Origin: Acidithiobacillus marinus
Lineage (GTDB): Bacteria > Pseudomonadota > Gammaproteobacteria > Acidithiobacillales > Acidithiobacillaceae
Reading direction: 5' to 3'
Length of the DNA: 64,000 nucleotides
NCBI RefSeq assembly: GCF_002847505.1
Contig: NZ_MXAV01000013.1
Coordinates: 80,995 to 144,994, forward strand
Shown: one piece after another, positions 1 through 11,041 of the stretch
Layout of the letters: every line of letters starts with the position of its first letter
Numbering within the stretch: position 1 is the stretch's first letter
Notes under the pieces: generated by a model
What the model saw: only the letters and a program-made list of their open reading frames with translations
Told to the model about the DNA's origin: nothing
The model's database searches: none
Position numbers and translations under genes: made by a program

Positions 1-1394
1 TACGGGTGGAATTATTCGGGGATGAAATCGAGCGGGTGTCCCTTTTTGACCCGCTCACCGGAAAAACCATTGTGCGCCTGCCGCGTTATACCATTTATCC
101 CAAAAGCCACTATGTGACGCCTCGCGAGACCATTCTGGAGGCCCTGGAAAGTATCAAGGAAGAACTGCGCGAAAGGCTTGAAGATTTACGCAAAGCCAAT
201 AAGCTCGTAGAAGCCCAGCGCCTGGAACAGCGTACCCGTTTTGACCTGGAAATGATGGCCGAGCTGGGTTATTGCTCCGGGATTGAAAATTATTCCCGTT
301 ACTTGTCGGGGCGGGCACCGGGGCAGCCACCACCGACTTTGATGGATTATCTACCGGTCAACGCGCTGCTGTTTATTGATGAATCCCATGTCACCGTTCC
401 CCAGTTCGGGGGGATGTACAAGGGCGATCGCTCACGCAAGGAAACCCTGGTGGAATATGGTTTTCGCCTGCCTTCTGCGCTGGATAACCGGCCCTTGATG
501 TTTCCTGAATTTGAGGCTTTGATGCCCCAGACCGTGATGATTTCCGCTACTCCAGGCCCCTATGAGATGGCGCATTCCGGGCAGATTGTCGAGCAGGTGG
601 TACGTCCTACCGGGTTGGTGGATCCGGAGGTGGAGGTGCGTCCGGCCAAGGGTCAGGTCGATGATCTGATCAGTGAAATCCAGGTCGTGATCCAGAGTGG
701 TTGGCGGATTCTGGTCACGACGCTGACCAAGCGCATGGCCGAAGACTTGACCGATTATTTACATGATCTGGGGATTAAATGCCGCTACTTGCACTCGGAT
801 ATTGAAACCGTCGAACGGGTGGAAATCATTCGTGATTTGCGCGCCGGTGTTTTTGATGTACTCATCGGTATCAACCTCTTACGGGAGGGGTTGGATATGC
901 CGGAAGTGGCACTGGTCGCCATTCTCGATGCCGACAAGGAGGGCTTTTTGCGCTCGGAGCGGTCGCTGATCCAAACCATTGGTCGGGCCGCACGGAACTT
1001 GCACGGGCGCGCGATCTTGTATGCGGATCAGGTGACCAAATCCATGGCCGCCGCCATGCGGGAAACCGAACGTCGTCGCGAAAAACAGGTGCAATTCAAT
1101 CAGGCCCACCATATTATCCCCAAGGGAATTGTGAAGCCGGTGGCGGATATCATCGAGGGGGTTTATCGGCGCAATGCCCAGCCTGCTGCGAAAGTGGCCG
1201 AAAAAAACAGCAGTTATCAGCTGCTCAATGATCCGAAAGCGATGGCCAAAAAAATCAAGGAGCTGGAAGAAAACATGTACCGCCATGCGCGTAACCTGGA
1301 GTTTGAGCAGGCGGCAGCATTGCGGGACGAAATCAAAAAGCTGGAAAAGCGCCTCTTGGGTACCGACTTGGAGGTCTCTCTGGTAGAAGATTAA
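1..1394 (+). CDS. uvrB: UvrABC excinuclease subunit B, 3' part
   Basis: Damage-verification subunit of nucleotide excision repair; it receives DNA from UvrA and recruits UvrC. The reading frame is open to the left edge, so the true start is outside the window; about 463 of a usual ~670 residues are present and the Walker A region is missing. Visible are the FIDESH Walker B block (about base 375), the ISATPG motif (about base 540), the helicase C-terminal block [14 protein letters not shown] and QTIGRAARN (bases 860-1000), and a C-terminal UVR helical hairpin ([16 protein letters not shown], bases 1300-1350) that contacts UvrC. uvrC itself is at 11042. It ends 25 bp before a convergent gene. 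Identification is firm; the truncation is only the window edge. Confidence 0.97.
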   Translation, partial: RVELFGDEIERVSLFDPLTGKTIVRLPRYTIYPKSHYVTPRETILEALESIKEELRERLEDLRKANKLVEAQRLEQRTRFDLEMMAELGYCSGIENYSRYLSGRAPGQPPPTLMDYLPVNALLFIDESHVTVPQFGGMYKGDRSRKETLVEYGFRLPSALDNRPLMFPEFEALMPQTVMISATPGPYEMAHSGQIVEQVVRPTGLVDPEVEVRPAKGQVDDLISEIQVVIQSGWRILVTTLTKRMAEDLTDYLHDLGIKCRYLHSDIETVERVEIIRDLRAGVFDVLIGINLLREGLDMPEVALVAILDADKEGFLRSERSLIQTIGRAARNLHGRAILYADQVTKSMAAAMRETERRREKQVQFNQAHHIIPKGIVKPVADIIEGVYRRNAQPAAKVAEKNSSYQLLNDPKAMAKKIKELEENMYRHARNLEFEQAAALRDEIKKLEKRLLGTDLEVSLVED

Positions 1395-1419
1395 CCCCCA
1401 GCAGGTGCTTCCGGGTTTT

Positions 1420-1905
1420 TCAAGGAGTGGGTGCAGCTCCGAGAACCAGAAAAATCGGTTCCTGATCGGCGGGCATTTCCGCCAACTCCGCATCATTCAG
1501 GCGGGCGTAAATCTCCAGATTATAACCGGTAGGATCGCGCAGCCAGAGTTCATGCAGCGGTGTGCCGCGCCAGGTGGTGCGGGGGGCCTTGACGATTTCA
1601 GCGCCGGCTGCCAAAGCACGATGATAACTTTCGATGACCGCCGCCCGGTCCTTAACCCCCAGACCCACATGGTACAAACTATAAGTGTCGAGAGGCTCAT
1701 CCCGATCATTGACCAGAATGACCAGGTTCAAACATAAATGCGGCACAATGAAGGTGCTGAAGCGCGCCGTACTCTGCTTGGGAGCAACATCTAGAAACTG
1801 CGTATAGAATCGGGTGCTGATGGCCAGGTCGGCTACCCGGAAGCTGAGATGAAACTCCTGGGTAGCCGGAATCATGGCCGGATTGACTTCAGGCGTGGCC
1901 ATCAT
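1420..1905 (-). CDS. VOC (glyoxalase/bleomycin resistance) family protein in ars operon
   Basis: 161-residue single vicinal-oxygen-chelate protein with the expected metal-ligand pattern of the fold: a His in the first strand (EFHLSF), a His in YHVGLGV and a Glu in LEIYARL near the end. Its ATG overlaps the arsC stop codon, so it is translationally coupled as the last gene of arsR-arsC-VOC. That position suggests arsenic stress, and ArsI-type C-As lyases belong to the VOC fold, but the CC pair that binds trivalent arsenicals in ArsI is absent. A thiol- or methylglyoxal-type detoxification role is equally possible. Family is confident, substrate is not known. Confidence 0.8.
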   Translation of the reverse strand: MMATPEVNPAMIPATQEFHLSFRVADLAISTRFYTQFLDVAPKQSTARFSTFIVPHLCLNLVILVNDRDEPLDTYSLYHVGLGVKDRAAVIESYHRALAAGAEIVKAPRTTWRGTPLHELWLRDPTGYNLEIYARLNDAELAEMPADQEPIFLVLGAAPTP

Positions 1906-2396
1906 TGGGCTTCCAGTTTCCCGATGCGGTCCAGCGCCTGCTTTAATTGCGCAGGATCTTTTTCGAGCAGTTCGGCCACGGGCAGTTTCAGCAAGGCTTC
2001 AATGCGGGTCCGGAGAATGTGGTAGGCCGTTTGAAAAGCCGCATTGATTTCCGCTTCAGAGCCGGTGGCTTTCGCCGGATCGTCCACGCCCCAATGGGCA
2101 CGCAGGGCTGGTCCCAGATAGGCCGGGCAAGTTTCTCCGGCAGCACTGGCACATACGGTGATGACCACATCCGGGGTGTTCTGAAGGTCATCCCAGGACT
2201 TGCTGCGCAGGCCTTCCGTGGCAAAATCTTCCTGCTGCAGGAGTTGAATGGAGCGCGGGTGGACGTAACCGGCGGGATGACTGCCTGCACTCGTCGCGTG
2301 CAGGCGTGCAGCAGCCAGTCCATTGAGAGTGACTTCCGCGAGAATGGATCGACAGGAGTTTCCTGTACATAGAAACAGAATTTCAGGCGTCTTCAT
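1902..2396 (-). CDS. arsC: arsenate reductase, low-molecular-weight phosphatase type
   Basis: Cytoplasmic reduction of arsenate to arsenite before export by ArsB. The P-loop catalytic motif is LCTGNSCRS near the N-terminus, the signature of the LMW-phosphatase class; further cysteines in VCASAAGETCPAY are placed like the thioredoxin-coupled relay cysteines of the family. I chose the ATG at 2396 because GAGGA lies 9 nt upstream and the protein then begins MKTPEILFLCTGNS as usual; a longer frame to 2447 would overlap arsR and add nothing conserved. A C-terminal extension of about 30 residues follows the core. It lies 22 bp after arsR and overlaps the next gene by 3 bp. Confidence 0.95.
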   Translation of the reverse strand: MKTPEILFLCTGNSCRSILAEVTLNGLAAARLHATSAGSHPAGYVHPRSIQLLQQEDFATEGLRSKSWDDLQNTPDVVITVCASAAGETCPAYLGPALRAHWGVDDPAKATGSEAEINAAFQTAYHILRTRIEALLKLPVAELLEKDPAQLKQALDRIGKLEAQ

Positions 2397-2418
2397 GAAC
2401 GCATTCCTCTTCAAGAGG

Positions 2419-2736
2419 TTAGGGTAAGGCGCAATTCTGGGTGCCACGACAACAATTTTCGGTCAGATAGGCGACTAATTTCCGCACCACAGGCATGTCC
2501 GCACGGTATCGCTGATAGCGACCCTCCCGTTGCACCGTCACCAGGCCGGCATGTTGCAGGCTTTTCAAATGAAAAGAGATACCGTTGTGAGGTTGCTGCA
2601 GATGCTCGGCAATCTCTCCGGAAACCAGTCCCGTGGGCTCCTGCTCCACCAGCAGACGAAAAATTTCCAGGCGAACAGAAGAGGCCAGAGATTCCAGCTG
2701 GTGAACGACATTTTCGGTTTCTTTTGAGATTTCCAT
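2419..2736 (-). CDS. arsR: ArsR family arsenite-responsive repressor
   Basis: 105-residue winged-helix repressor that leaves DNA when As(III)/Sb(III) binds. Recognition helix lies in HNGISFHLKSLQHAGLV. The classical ELCVCDL arsenic motif is absent; instead the C-terminus reads ENCCRGTQNCALP, placing cysteines at residues 95, 96 and 102, exactly the As(III) site known for Acidithiobacillus ferrooxidans ArsR. First gene of arsR-arsC-VOC, divergent from arsB, with a palindrome between the two that can act as a common operator. Confidence 0.96.
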   Translation of the reverse strand: MEISKETENVVHQLESLASSVRLEIFRLLVEQEPTGLVSGEIAEHLQQPHNGISFHLKSLQHAGLVTVQREGRYQRYRADMPVVRKLVAYLTENCCRGTQNCALP

Positions 2737-2745
2737 AATTCAATC

Positions 2746-2760
2746 CAAGAATATTTCTTG
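2746..2760. promoter_or_regulatory. likely ArsR operator
   Basis: Perfect inverted repeat CAAGAA-TAT-TTCTTG sits 10 bp upstream of the arsR start and about 70 bp upstream of the arsB start. Its dyad form and position between the divergent ars genes suggest the ArsR site. A TTGACA hexamer follows at 2766-2771, but no good -10 lies 17 bp beyond it, so the exact promoters are unclear. Confidence 0.55.
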
Positions 2761-2828
2761 TAGTATTGACAAATATCCTTGCCTCGTCAAGACTGGCGCC
2801 AATTTCCACCGCTGCGGAGTGTGCCACC

Positions 2829-4136
2829 ATGCTGGCCATGATCATTTTTCTCGTGACTCTGATTCTGGTCATCTGGCAACCCAAGGGGCTGAGTATTGGC
2901 TGGAGTGCCATGGGTGGTGCAGTGCTGGCCCTGGCTACAGGAGTCATCACCTGGGCCGATATTCCCATTGTCTGGCATATTGTCTGGGATGCGACTTTTA
3001 CCTTTGTGGCCCTGATTATCATTTCCCTGATTCTTGATGAAGCCGGATTTTTCCACTGGGCGGCCCTGCATGTGGCCCGCTGGGGAGGCGGGCAGGGGCG
3101 ACGGCTGTTTATGCTGATCGTGTTGTTGGGGGCCTGTATTGCTGCGGTATTTGCCAATGATGGCGCTGCTTTGCTACTGACACCAATTGTTATGGCGATT
3201 CTGCTGCGTCTGGATTTTTCAGCGAAGGCAACTTTTGCGTTTATCATTGCCACCGGATTTGTCGCGGATACCACCAGTTTACCCTTGATGATTTCCAATT
3301 TGGTAAATATCGTCAGCGCCAACTATTTTAATATCAGCTTTTCCCGCTATGCGGCGGTCATGGTCCCGGTAGATATGATGGCCTTACTGACCACGCTGAT
3401 TGTGCTCTGGCTGTATTTCCGGCGCGGCGTACCGGGCAGTTATCCTACGGCGCATTTACCGGCTCCCGCCTCGGTCATCAAAGATCCAGTGGTATTTCGT
3501 GCCAGTTTTCCGGTGCTGATTTTGTTGCTGGTGGCCTATTTTGTGACGGCACATTGGAATGTGCCGGTCTCTGTGGTCACCGGTACCGGCGCGCTGATCA
3601 TGCTGATTCTGGCGGGACGTTGGTGGCAGGGCGGACGAGGCGCGCAAATTCCGGTGCGTAAAGTACTGCGCGAGGCACCCTGGGCCATTGTGGTTTTCAG
3701 TCTGGGTATGTATCTGGTGGTCTATGGTTTGCGCAATGCGGGCCTGACCCATTATGTGAGCATGGCCCTGCATGATTTCGCGCAGCATGGCCCCGTGGTG
3801 GCCGCTTTGGGCACAGGTTTTATGGCGGCGCTGCTGTCTTCTATCATGAACAACATGCCTGCGGTGCTGGTGGGCGCGCTGGCAATCCATCACCTGCCCG
3901 CTACGGCAGACCCCATGCTGCGGGAAATCATGATTTACGCCAACATCATCGGTTGTGATCTGGGGCCGAAATTCACCCCAATAGGGAGTCTGGCGACATT
4001 GCTCTGGTTGCATGTACTCAGCCGTAAAGGCGTGACCGTTGGCTGGGGGCAGTATATGAAAACGGGTTTGCTCATCACCCCACCGGTATTGTTTCTGACC
4101 CTGCTGATGCTGGCCTGGTGGCTACCGCACATATAG
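2829..4136 (+). CDS. arsB: arsenite efflux permease ArsB
   Basis: Inner-membrane As(OH)3/H+ antiporter of the ArsB family, 435 residues, hydrophobic throughout with about 12 membrane segments. Family hallmarks are visible: [14 protein letters not shown] near the start, [29 protein letters not shown], and [13 protein letters not shown] in the second half, ending in a typical [19 protein letters not shown] segment. An upstream in-frame TTG (2766) would add a non-family extension running through a promoter-like hexamer; the ATG at 2829 has CGGAG about 10 nt upstream and gives the usual N-terminus. Divergent from arsR-arsC, as in Acidithiobacillus ars loci; no arsH follows here. Confidence 0.96.
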   Translation: MLAMIIFLVTLILVIWQPKGLSIGWSAMGGAVLALATGVITWADIPIVWHIVWDATFTFVALIIISLILDEAGFFHWAALHVARWGGGQGRRLFMLIVLLGACIAAVFANDGAALLLTPIVMAILLRLDFSAKATFAFIIATGFVADTTSLPLMISNLVNIVSANYFNISFSRYAAVMVPVDMMALLTTLIVLWLYFRRGVPGSYPTAHLPAPASVIKDPVVFRASFPVLILLLVAYFVTAHWNVPVSVVTGTGALIMLILAGRWWQGGRGAQIPVRKVLREAPWAIVVFSLGMYLVVYGLRNAGLTHYVSMALHDFAQHGPVVAALGTGFMAALLSSIMNNMPAVLVGALAIHHLPATADPMLREIMIYANIIGCDLGPKFTPIGSLATLLWLHVLSRKGVTVGWGQYMKTGLLITPPVLFLTLLMLAWWLPHI

Positions 4137-4163
4137 CAAGGGATGCTCTGCCACGTCGACAGC

Positions 4164-4212
4164 TTGACGTGGGAGCCGTCATTCCCTAAAATTTATACCA
4201 ACCAGACGGTAT
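4164..4212 (+). promoter_or_regulatory. promoter with 18-bp palindromic operator (cupin-ADH operon)
   Basis: TTGACG (4164-4169), 17-bp spacer, TAAAAT (4187-4192). Immediately downstream, over the expected start of transcription, is the near-palindrome ATACCAACCAGACGGTAT (4195-4212). The same element with one base different lies between the -35 and -10 boxes of the promoter at 17457. Form and position suggest repression by a dimeric, probably TetR-type, regulator. Confidence 0.7.
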
Positions 4213-4231
4213 GTAATAACAGGAGATGATG

Positions 4232-4930
4232 ATGCAGCTCAATACCGATTGGTCTCAGTCGGTCATTATTTATACGCCGGATTTGCCCTGGCAGGGTTCA
4301 CCAGCGGGCGGCATTGAGCGGCGTCTGCTGGAGCGCGATGGCGCAGAGCAGGCCCGGGCGACTTCTGTGGTGCGTTATGCGGCGGGTGCCCATTTCCCTG
4401 AACACACTCATCCTCTCGGCGAAGAGATTTTTGTGCTGGTGGGAACATTTTCTGACAGTACCGGAAGCTATGGTCCTGGAACCTATATCCGCAACCCGCC
4501 AGGCTCCACCCACGCTCCCTATTCGGAGGAGGGCTGTATTCTTTTTGTGAAGTTACGTCATTTCAACCCTCGGGATTTGCAGCCGGTACGCATCAACATG
4601 GCGGAAGCGCGCTGGTCTCCCGGGCTGGTGGATGGGCTGACGGTGTTACCCCTGGCAGATTTTGAAGGCGAGCATACGGCTTTGGTACGCTGGCAGCCGG
4701 ACACTTATTTTCAGCCCCATCGCCATTACGGCGGTGAAGAAATCCTGGTTTTGGAAGGGATATTTGCCGATGAGCATGGGCAGTATCCCGCTGGAACCTG
4801 GATGCGCAGCCCGCATGGCAGTCAACATCAACCTTTCAGCAAGGAGGGTTGTCTGATACTGGTCAAGACCGGGCATCTTCCTGTTCCGGAAGATGCTTCT
4901 CAAGTACGCAAGATGAAGGAGATAATATGA
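4232..4930 (+). CDS. double ChrR-type cupin protein
   Basis: About 232 residues made of two similar beta-barrel cupin halves. Each has the metal-ligand pattern: FPEHTHPLGEEIFVLVG in the first, FQPHRHYGGEEILVLEG in the second, followed by a matching GTYIRNPPGSTHAPYS or GTWMRSPHGSQHQPFS segment. This is the fold of the C-terminal domain of ChrR anti-sigma factors, here duplicated and without the zinc anti-sigma domain, so an enzyme or sensor role is more likely than sigma control. Three ATGs occur in a row (4226, 4229, 4232); AGGAG ends at 4225, so the third has the best spacing. Its stop overlaps the ADH start (ATGA), and a repressor-type operator precedes it. Confidence 0.85.
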   Translation: MQLNTDWSQSVIIYTPDLPWQGSPAGGIERRLLERDGAEQARATSVVRYAAGAHFPEHTHPLGEEIFVLVGTFSDSTGSYGPGTYIRNPPGSTHAPYSEEGCILFVKLRHFNPRDLQPVRINMAEARWSPGLVDGLTVLPLADFEGEHTALVRWQPDTYFQPHRHYGGEEILVLEGIFADEHGQYPAGTWMRSPHGSQHQPFSKEGCLILVKTGHLPVPEDASQVRKMKEII

Positions 4931-5970
4931 CGAAAGCTTATGCAGCCCAATCTTCCACCAGCCCTTTGGCCCCCCACGACATTGAAAGACGTGAGCCGGG
5001 TCCGGAAGATATCAAAATTGAGATTCTGTACTGTGGAGTTTGTCATTCCGATTTACACACGGCCCGCAATGAATGGCATAACACCCTTTATCCATCGGTT
5101 CCCGGACACGAGATTGTCGGCAAGGTGGTGGCCGTTGGTGATCAGGTCAAAAACTTCAAGGTAGGAGACTATGCCGGAGTGGGATGTATGGTCGACAGCT
5201 GTGGTCATTGCAGTTCCTGCCACGATGGCGATGAACAATATTGCGAAAACGGTTTTACCGGTACCTACAACGGCCCCATGTTTGGTGGAGAAAACACCTA
5301 TGGCGGCTATTCCCAAAGCATTGTCGTCAAGGAATCTTTTGTATTGAAAGTCCGGCACGACGCCAAGGATCTTGCCAGTGTGGCACCACTGCTCTGTGCC
5401 GGCATCACCACCTATTCCCCTCTGCGTCACTGGAAAGTCGGCCCGGGCAAGAAAGTCGGTATTGTCGGCCTGGGGGGCTTGGGTCACATGGGGGTCAAGT
5501 TAGCTCATGCCATGGGAGCGCATGTTGTATTATTTACCACGTCTCCCGGCAAGGTTGAGGATGGCAAGCGGCTGGGTGCGGATGAGGTGTGCATATCTAC
5601 GGATCCAGAACAAATGGCAAAACATGCCAATAGTTTTGATTTTATTCTCAATACGGTTGCCGCCTCCCATGATCTCGATGCTTTTATGAGTCTTTTGCAG
5701 CGGGATGGCACCATGACTCTGGTGGGGGTGCCTGCTGAACCCCATCCCTCTCCGGCCGTGTTCAATCTGATTGGCAAGCGTCGGCAACTGGCGGGTTCGT
5801 TGATTGGTGGTATTCAGGAAACTCAGGAAATGCTGGACTTTTGTGCGGAACATGGCATTGGTTCAGACATTGAAATGATCCCCATGGACTACATCAATAC
5901 GGCCTATGAACGGATGCTGAAAAGCGACGTGAAATACCGTTTTGTCATTGATATGGCTACCTTGAACTAG
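4927..5970 (+). CDS. zinc-dependent NAD(P) alcohol dehydrogenase
   Basis: 347-residue medium-chain dehydrogenase of the cinnamyl-alcohol/YahK-like group, interconverting alcohols and aldehydes in the cytoplasm. Catalytic zinc ligands are in CGVCHSD (C39) and GHE (H61); structural zinc is bound by C92, C95, C98 and C106. The nucleotide loop is GIVGLGGLGHMG. The ATG at 4927 forms an ATGA overlap with the cupin gene, so the two are translationally coupled; an in-frame start within the cupin gene is unlikely. The operator upstream of the pair suggests induction by a reactive electrophile or aldehyde. Substrate is not determined by the sequence. Confidence 0.93.
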   Translation: MTKAYAAQSSTSPLAPHDIERREPGPEDIKIEILYCGVCHSDLHTARNEWHNTLYPSVPGHEIVGKVVAVGDQVKNFKVGDYAGVGCMVDSCGHCSSCHDGDEQYCENGFTGTYNGPMFGGENTYGGYSQSIVVKESFVLKVRHDAKDLASVAPLLCAGITTYSPLRHWKVGPGKKVGIVGLGGLGHMGVKLAHAMGAHVVLFTTSPGKVEDGKRLGADEVCISTDPEQMAKHANSFDFILNTVAASHDLDAFMSLLQRDGTMTLVGVPAEPHPSPAVFNLIGKRRQLAGSLIGGIQETQEMLDFCAEHGIGSDIEMIPMDYINTAYERMLKSDVKYRFVIDMATLN

Positions 5971-5992
5971 GCGATTTTCCTGGCCGTAAACC

Positions 5993-6022
5993 ACCGGGGA
6001 TGGATGGTTATCCTACCCCGGT
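5993..6022. terminator. hairpin after ADH gene
   Basis: ACCGGGG (5993-5999) pairs with CCCCGGT (6016-6022), with inner GGAT/ATCC pairing. No T-run follows, so it may be a weak or Rho-assisted terminator, or a stabilising hairpin. The rest of the 153-bp gap to pyrG shows nothing else clear. Confidence 0.4.
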
Positions 6023-6072
6023 CTCGCGCCGATCATTTCTCTGCCGCAGTCATTCTTCGCGTTGTGCCGTAG

Positions 6073-9594
<3,522 letters not shown>

Positions 9595-9656
9595 AAGGAT
9601 AGTTAAAGTTAAGGCGCTGAATAGCGGCGCCTGCCATTTTTGGAGATTATTTCAGT

Positions 9657-10025
9657 ATGTGGGATTGGGCGCAGTTCAAAGCCAAAGTGAGTATGGCAAA
9701 ATCGGAAATGCGACTGATCGATTTCATGCTGCTCGCCGCTCTGTGCGCTCTGCAATATCCCCTCTGGTTCGGAACGGGCAGCTGGCTGAATGCCGGTGAA
9801 TTACATCAAAAGCTGGATAGCCGGCTGGCTGTTTTACAAAAGCTGGAAACCCGCAATGACCATCTGGAAGCCAAGGTGGTCAGCTTGCAAAGTGGAGATC
9901 GTGCCGTGGAAGAACTGGCTCGGCGCCATCTAGGTATGGTCAGCAAAGGGGAAATTTTTGTCTGGGTTATTCCGGCAAAATCTCAGAATACCGACGATTC
10001 TTCTGTTCCTGCCGAAATTTCCTGA
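9657..10025 (+). CDS. ftsB: cell division protein FtsB
   Basis: Small bitopic divisome protein that bridges FtsL and FtsQ. 122 residues: a short cytoplasmic N-terminus, one membrane segment (about residues 20-37, IDFMLLAALCALQYPLWFG), then a coiled coil (QKLDSRLAVLQKLETRNDHL) and the family's ending block ELARRHLGMVSKGEIFVWV. It follows eno as in many Proteobacteria. The ATG at 9657 has GGAG upstream; a second in-frame ATG at 9693 would give the more usual FtsB length and cannot be excluded. Confidence 0.93.
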   Translation: MWDWAQFKAKVSMAKSEMRLIDFMLLAALCALQYPLWFGTGSWLNAGELHQKLDSRLAVLQKLETRNDHLEAKVVSLQSGDRAVEELARRHLGMVSKGEIFVWVIPAKSQNTDDSSVPAEIS

Positions 10026-10036
10026 AAACACGTGTC

Positions 10037-10058
10037 TACATCCCGGTCAGGGGATGTA
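10037..10058. terminator. hairpin between convergent ftsB and efp
   Basis: TACATCCC (10037-10044) pairs perfectly with GGGATGTA (10051-10058) across a 6-nt loop. It lies in the 39-bp gap between two convergent genes. On the minus strand TTTT follows some ten bases later; there is none on the plus strand. Probably a shared weak terminator. Confidence 0.45.
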
Positions 10059-10064
10059 GCTCAG

Positions 10065-10625
10065 TCAGGCGCGATCTATATACGTGCCATCCGTGGTATT
10101 AACTCGGATTTTCTCACCGGAGTTGACAAATTGCGGCACCATCACCGTAATGCCGGTTTCCATGCGCGCAGATTTGTAGGAACCCGTGGCCGTCTGACCT
10201 TTGATGGCCGGATCTGCTTCGGCAACCTCCAGGACCACGATTGAAGGTAATTCCACGCCTATGGGGCGGTCATTATGCAAATTGACCTGGATTTCTGTGT
10301 TGGGCAAAAGGTAACCTGTTTGTCCTTCCAGTAGATCCTCGCTGAGAATGCTCTGTTCGAAGGTTTCATTATCCATGAATACATAGCCGGTAGCGTCGGC
10401 ATACAAATATTGCATGGTTCGGGCTTCTACCACCGCTTTTTCCATAGTTTCGCCGGAGCGGAAGCGCGTATTGGATTTGGTGCCGGTCTCGATGTTTTTC
10501 ATTTCGACCTGGACGAAAGCCCCACCCTTACCCGGCTTCACAAAATCGGTTTTGAGTACACGCCAAAGCCCCTTTTCGTGCTCCAGGATATTGCCTGGGC
10601 GAATATCAAAGGCGGAAATCTTCAT
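10065..10625 (-). CDS. efp: translation elongation factor P
   Basis: Rescues ribosomes stalled at polyproline. 186 residues, three beta-barrel domains (KOW-like, then two OB folds). The modification loop is KPGKGGAFVQVEMKN, with the lysine normally beta-lysylated by EpmA at PGKGG. The C-terminus keeps the family block SGEKIRVNTTDGTYIDRA. Convergent with ftsB and divergent from the DUF971 gene. No epmA or epmB is in the window. Confidence 0.98.
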   Translation of the reverse strand: MKISAFDIRPGNILEHEKGLWRVLKTDFVKPGKGGAFVQVEMKNIETGTKSNTRFRSGETMEKAVVEARTMQYLYADATGYVFMDNETFEQSILSEDLLEGQTGYLLPNTEIQVNLHNDRPIGVELPSIVVLEVAEADPAIKGQTATGSYKSARMETGITVMVPQFVNSGEKIRVNTTDGTYIDRA

Positions 10626-10715
10626 ACCATCATCCTTATGGGCATTCCCTTTAGAGGGCGTGAATTGTACCCTAGAGGTTTATTGATGACCAGACCGGTC
10701 CTTGCGAGGTTTTAC

Positions 10716-11033
10716 ATGTCTGATGCCCATACCCAGCCCTTGGAAATTCGTCCGCTGATGATCAGCCGCCTCATGGAAATCGACTGGGCCGATGGCCATA
10801 CCAGTCAATTATCCTTTGAGCATTTGCGGGTGGAATGTCCCTGTGCAGAATGCAAGGGGCATACGCCCGATGAAGCGCAGGTCATTACCGGTAAGGAAGA
10901 CGTCAGTATTGTGGACGTGCTGCCAATTGGCAATTATGCCATTCAGATTCACTTCAGTGATGGCCACAGTACCGGGATTTTTACCTGGGAATATTTGCGG
11001 CGACTGGATGCGCAGGCGGCGGGTGTACAGTAA
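10716..11033 (+). CDS. DUF971 (GBBH-like N-terminal domain) protein
   Basis: 105-residue protein that consists only of the DUF971 domain found at the N-terminus of gamma-butyrobetaine hydroxylase. A CPCAEC motif (VECPCAECKGHTPDE) carries three cysteines suitable for zinc or Fe-S binding; ISRLMEIDWADGH and FSDGHSTGIFTWEYLR are typical of the family, which also occurs alone or fused to Fe-S carrier proteins. Start chosen at the ATG 10716 with GAGG 6 nt upstream; the frame stays open further upstream into efp without conserved sequence. It lies 8 bp before uvrC. Molecular role not established. Confidence 0.85.
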   Translation: MSDAHTQPLEIRPLMISRLMEIDWADGHTSQLSFEHLRVECPCAECKGHTPDEAQVITGKEDVSIVDVLPIGNYAIQIHFSDGHSTGIFTWEYLRRLDAQAAGVQ

Positions 11034-11041
11034 ATGCCGGT

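Noticed and set aside
1420..1905. Calling the VOC protein ArsI (C-As lyase)
   Set aside because: The vicinal cysteines that bind As(III) in ArsI are not present; only the operon position supports it.
2766..2828. TTG start that would lengthen ArsB by 21 residues
   Set aside because: The stretch holds a -35-like hexamer, has no ribosome site at its start, and is not part of the ArsB family; ATG 2829 fits better.
2411..3322. 303-codon open frame on the minus strand across arsR and arsB
   Set aside because: It is antisense to clear arsB and overlaps arsR in another frame; composition (Arg/Ser/Thr rich, no motif) is that of a shadow frame.
10051..10067. GGGGATGTAGCTCAGT looks like the first bases of a tRNA
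   Set aside because: Only about 17 nt match; no anticodon or T arm follows. The 8-bp hairpin TACATCCC/GGGATGTA between convergent genes explains most of it, and the rest is the end of efp.
10410..10715. Upstream extension of the DUF971 frame
   Set aside because: It runs through efp on the other strand; the conserved domain begins at the ATG 10716, which has its own ribosome site.
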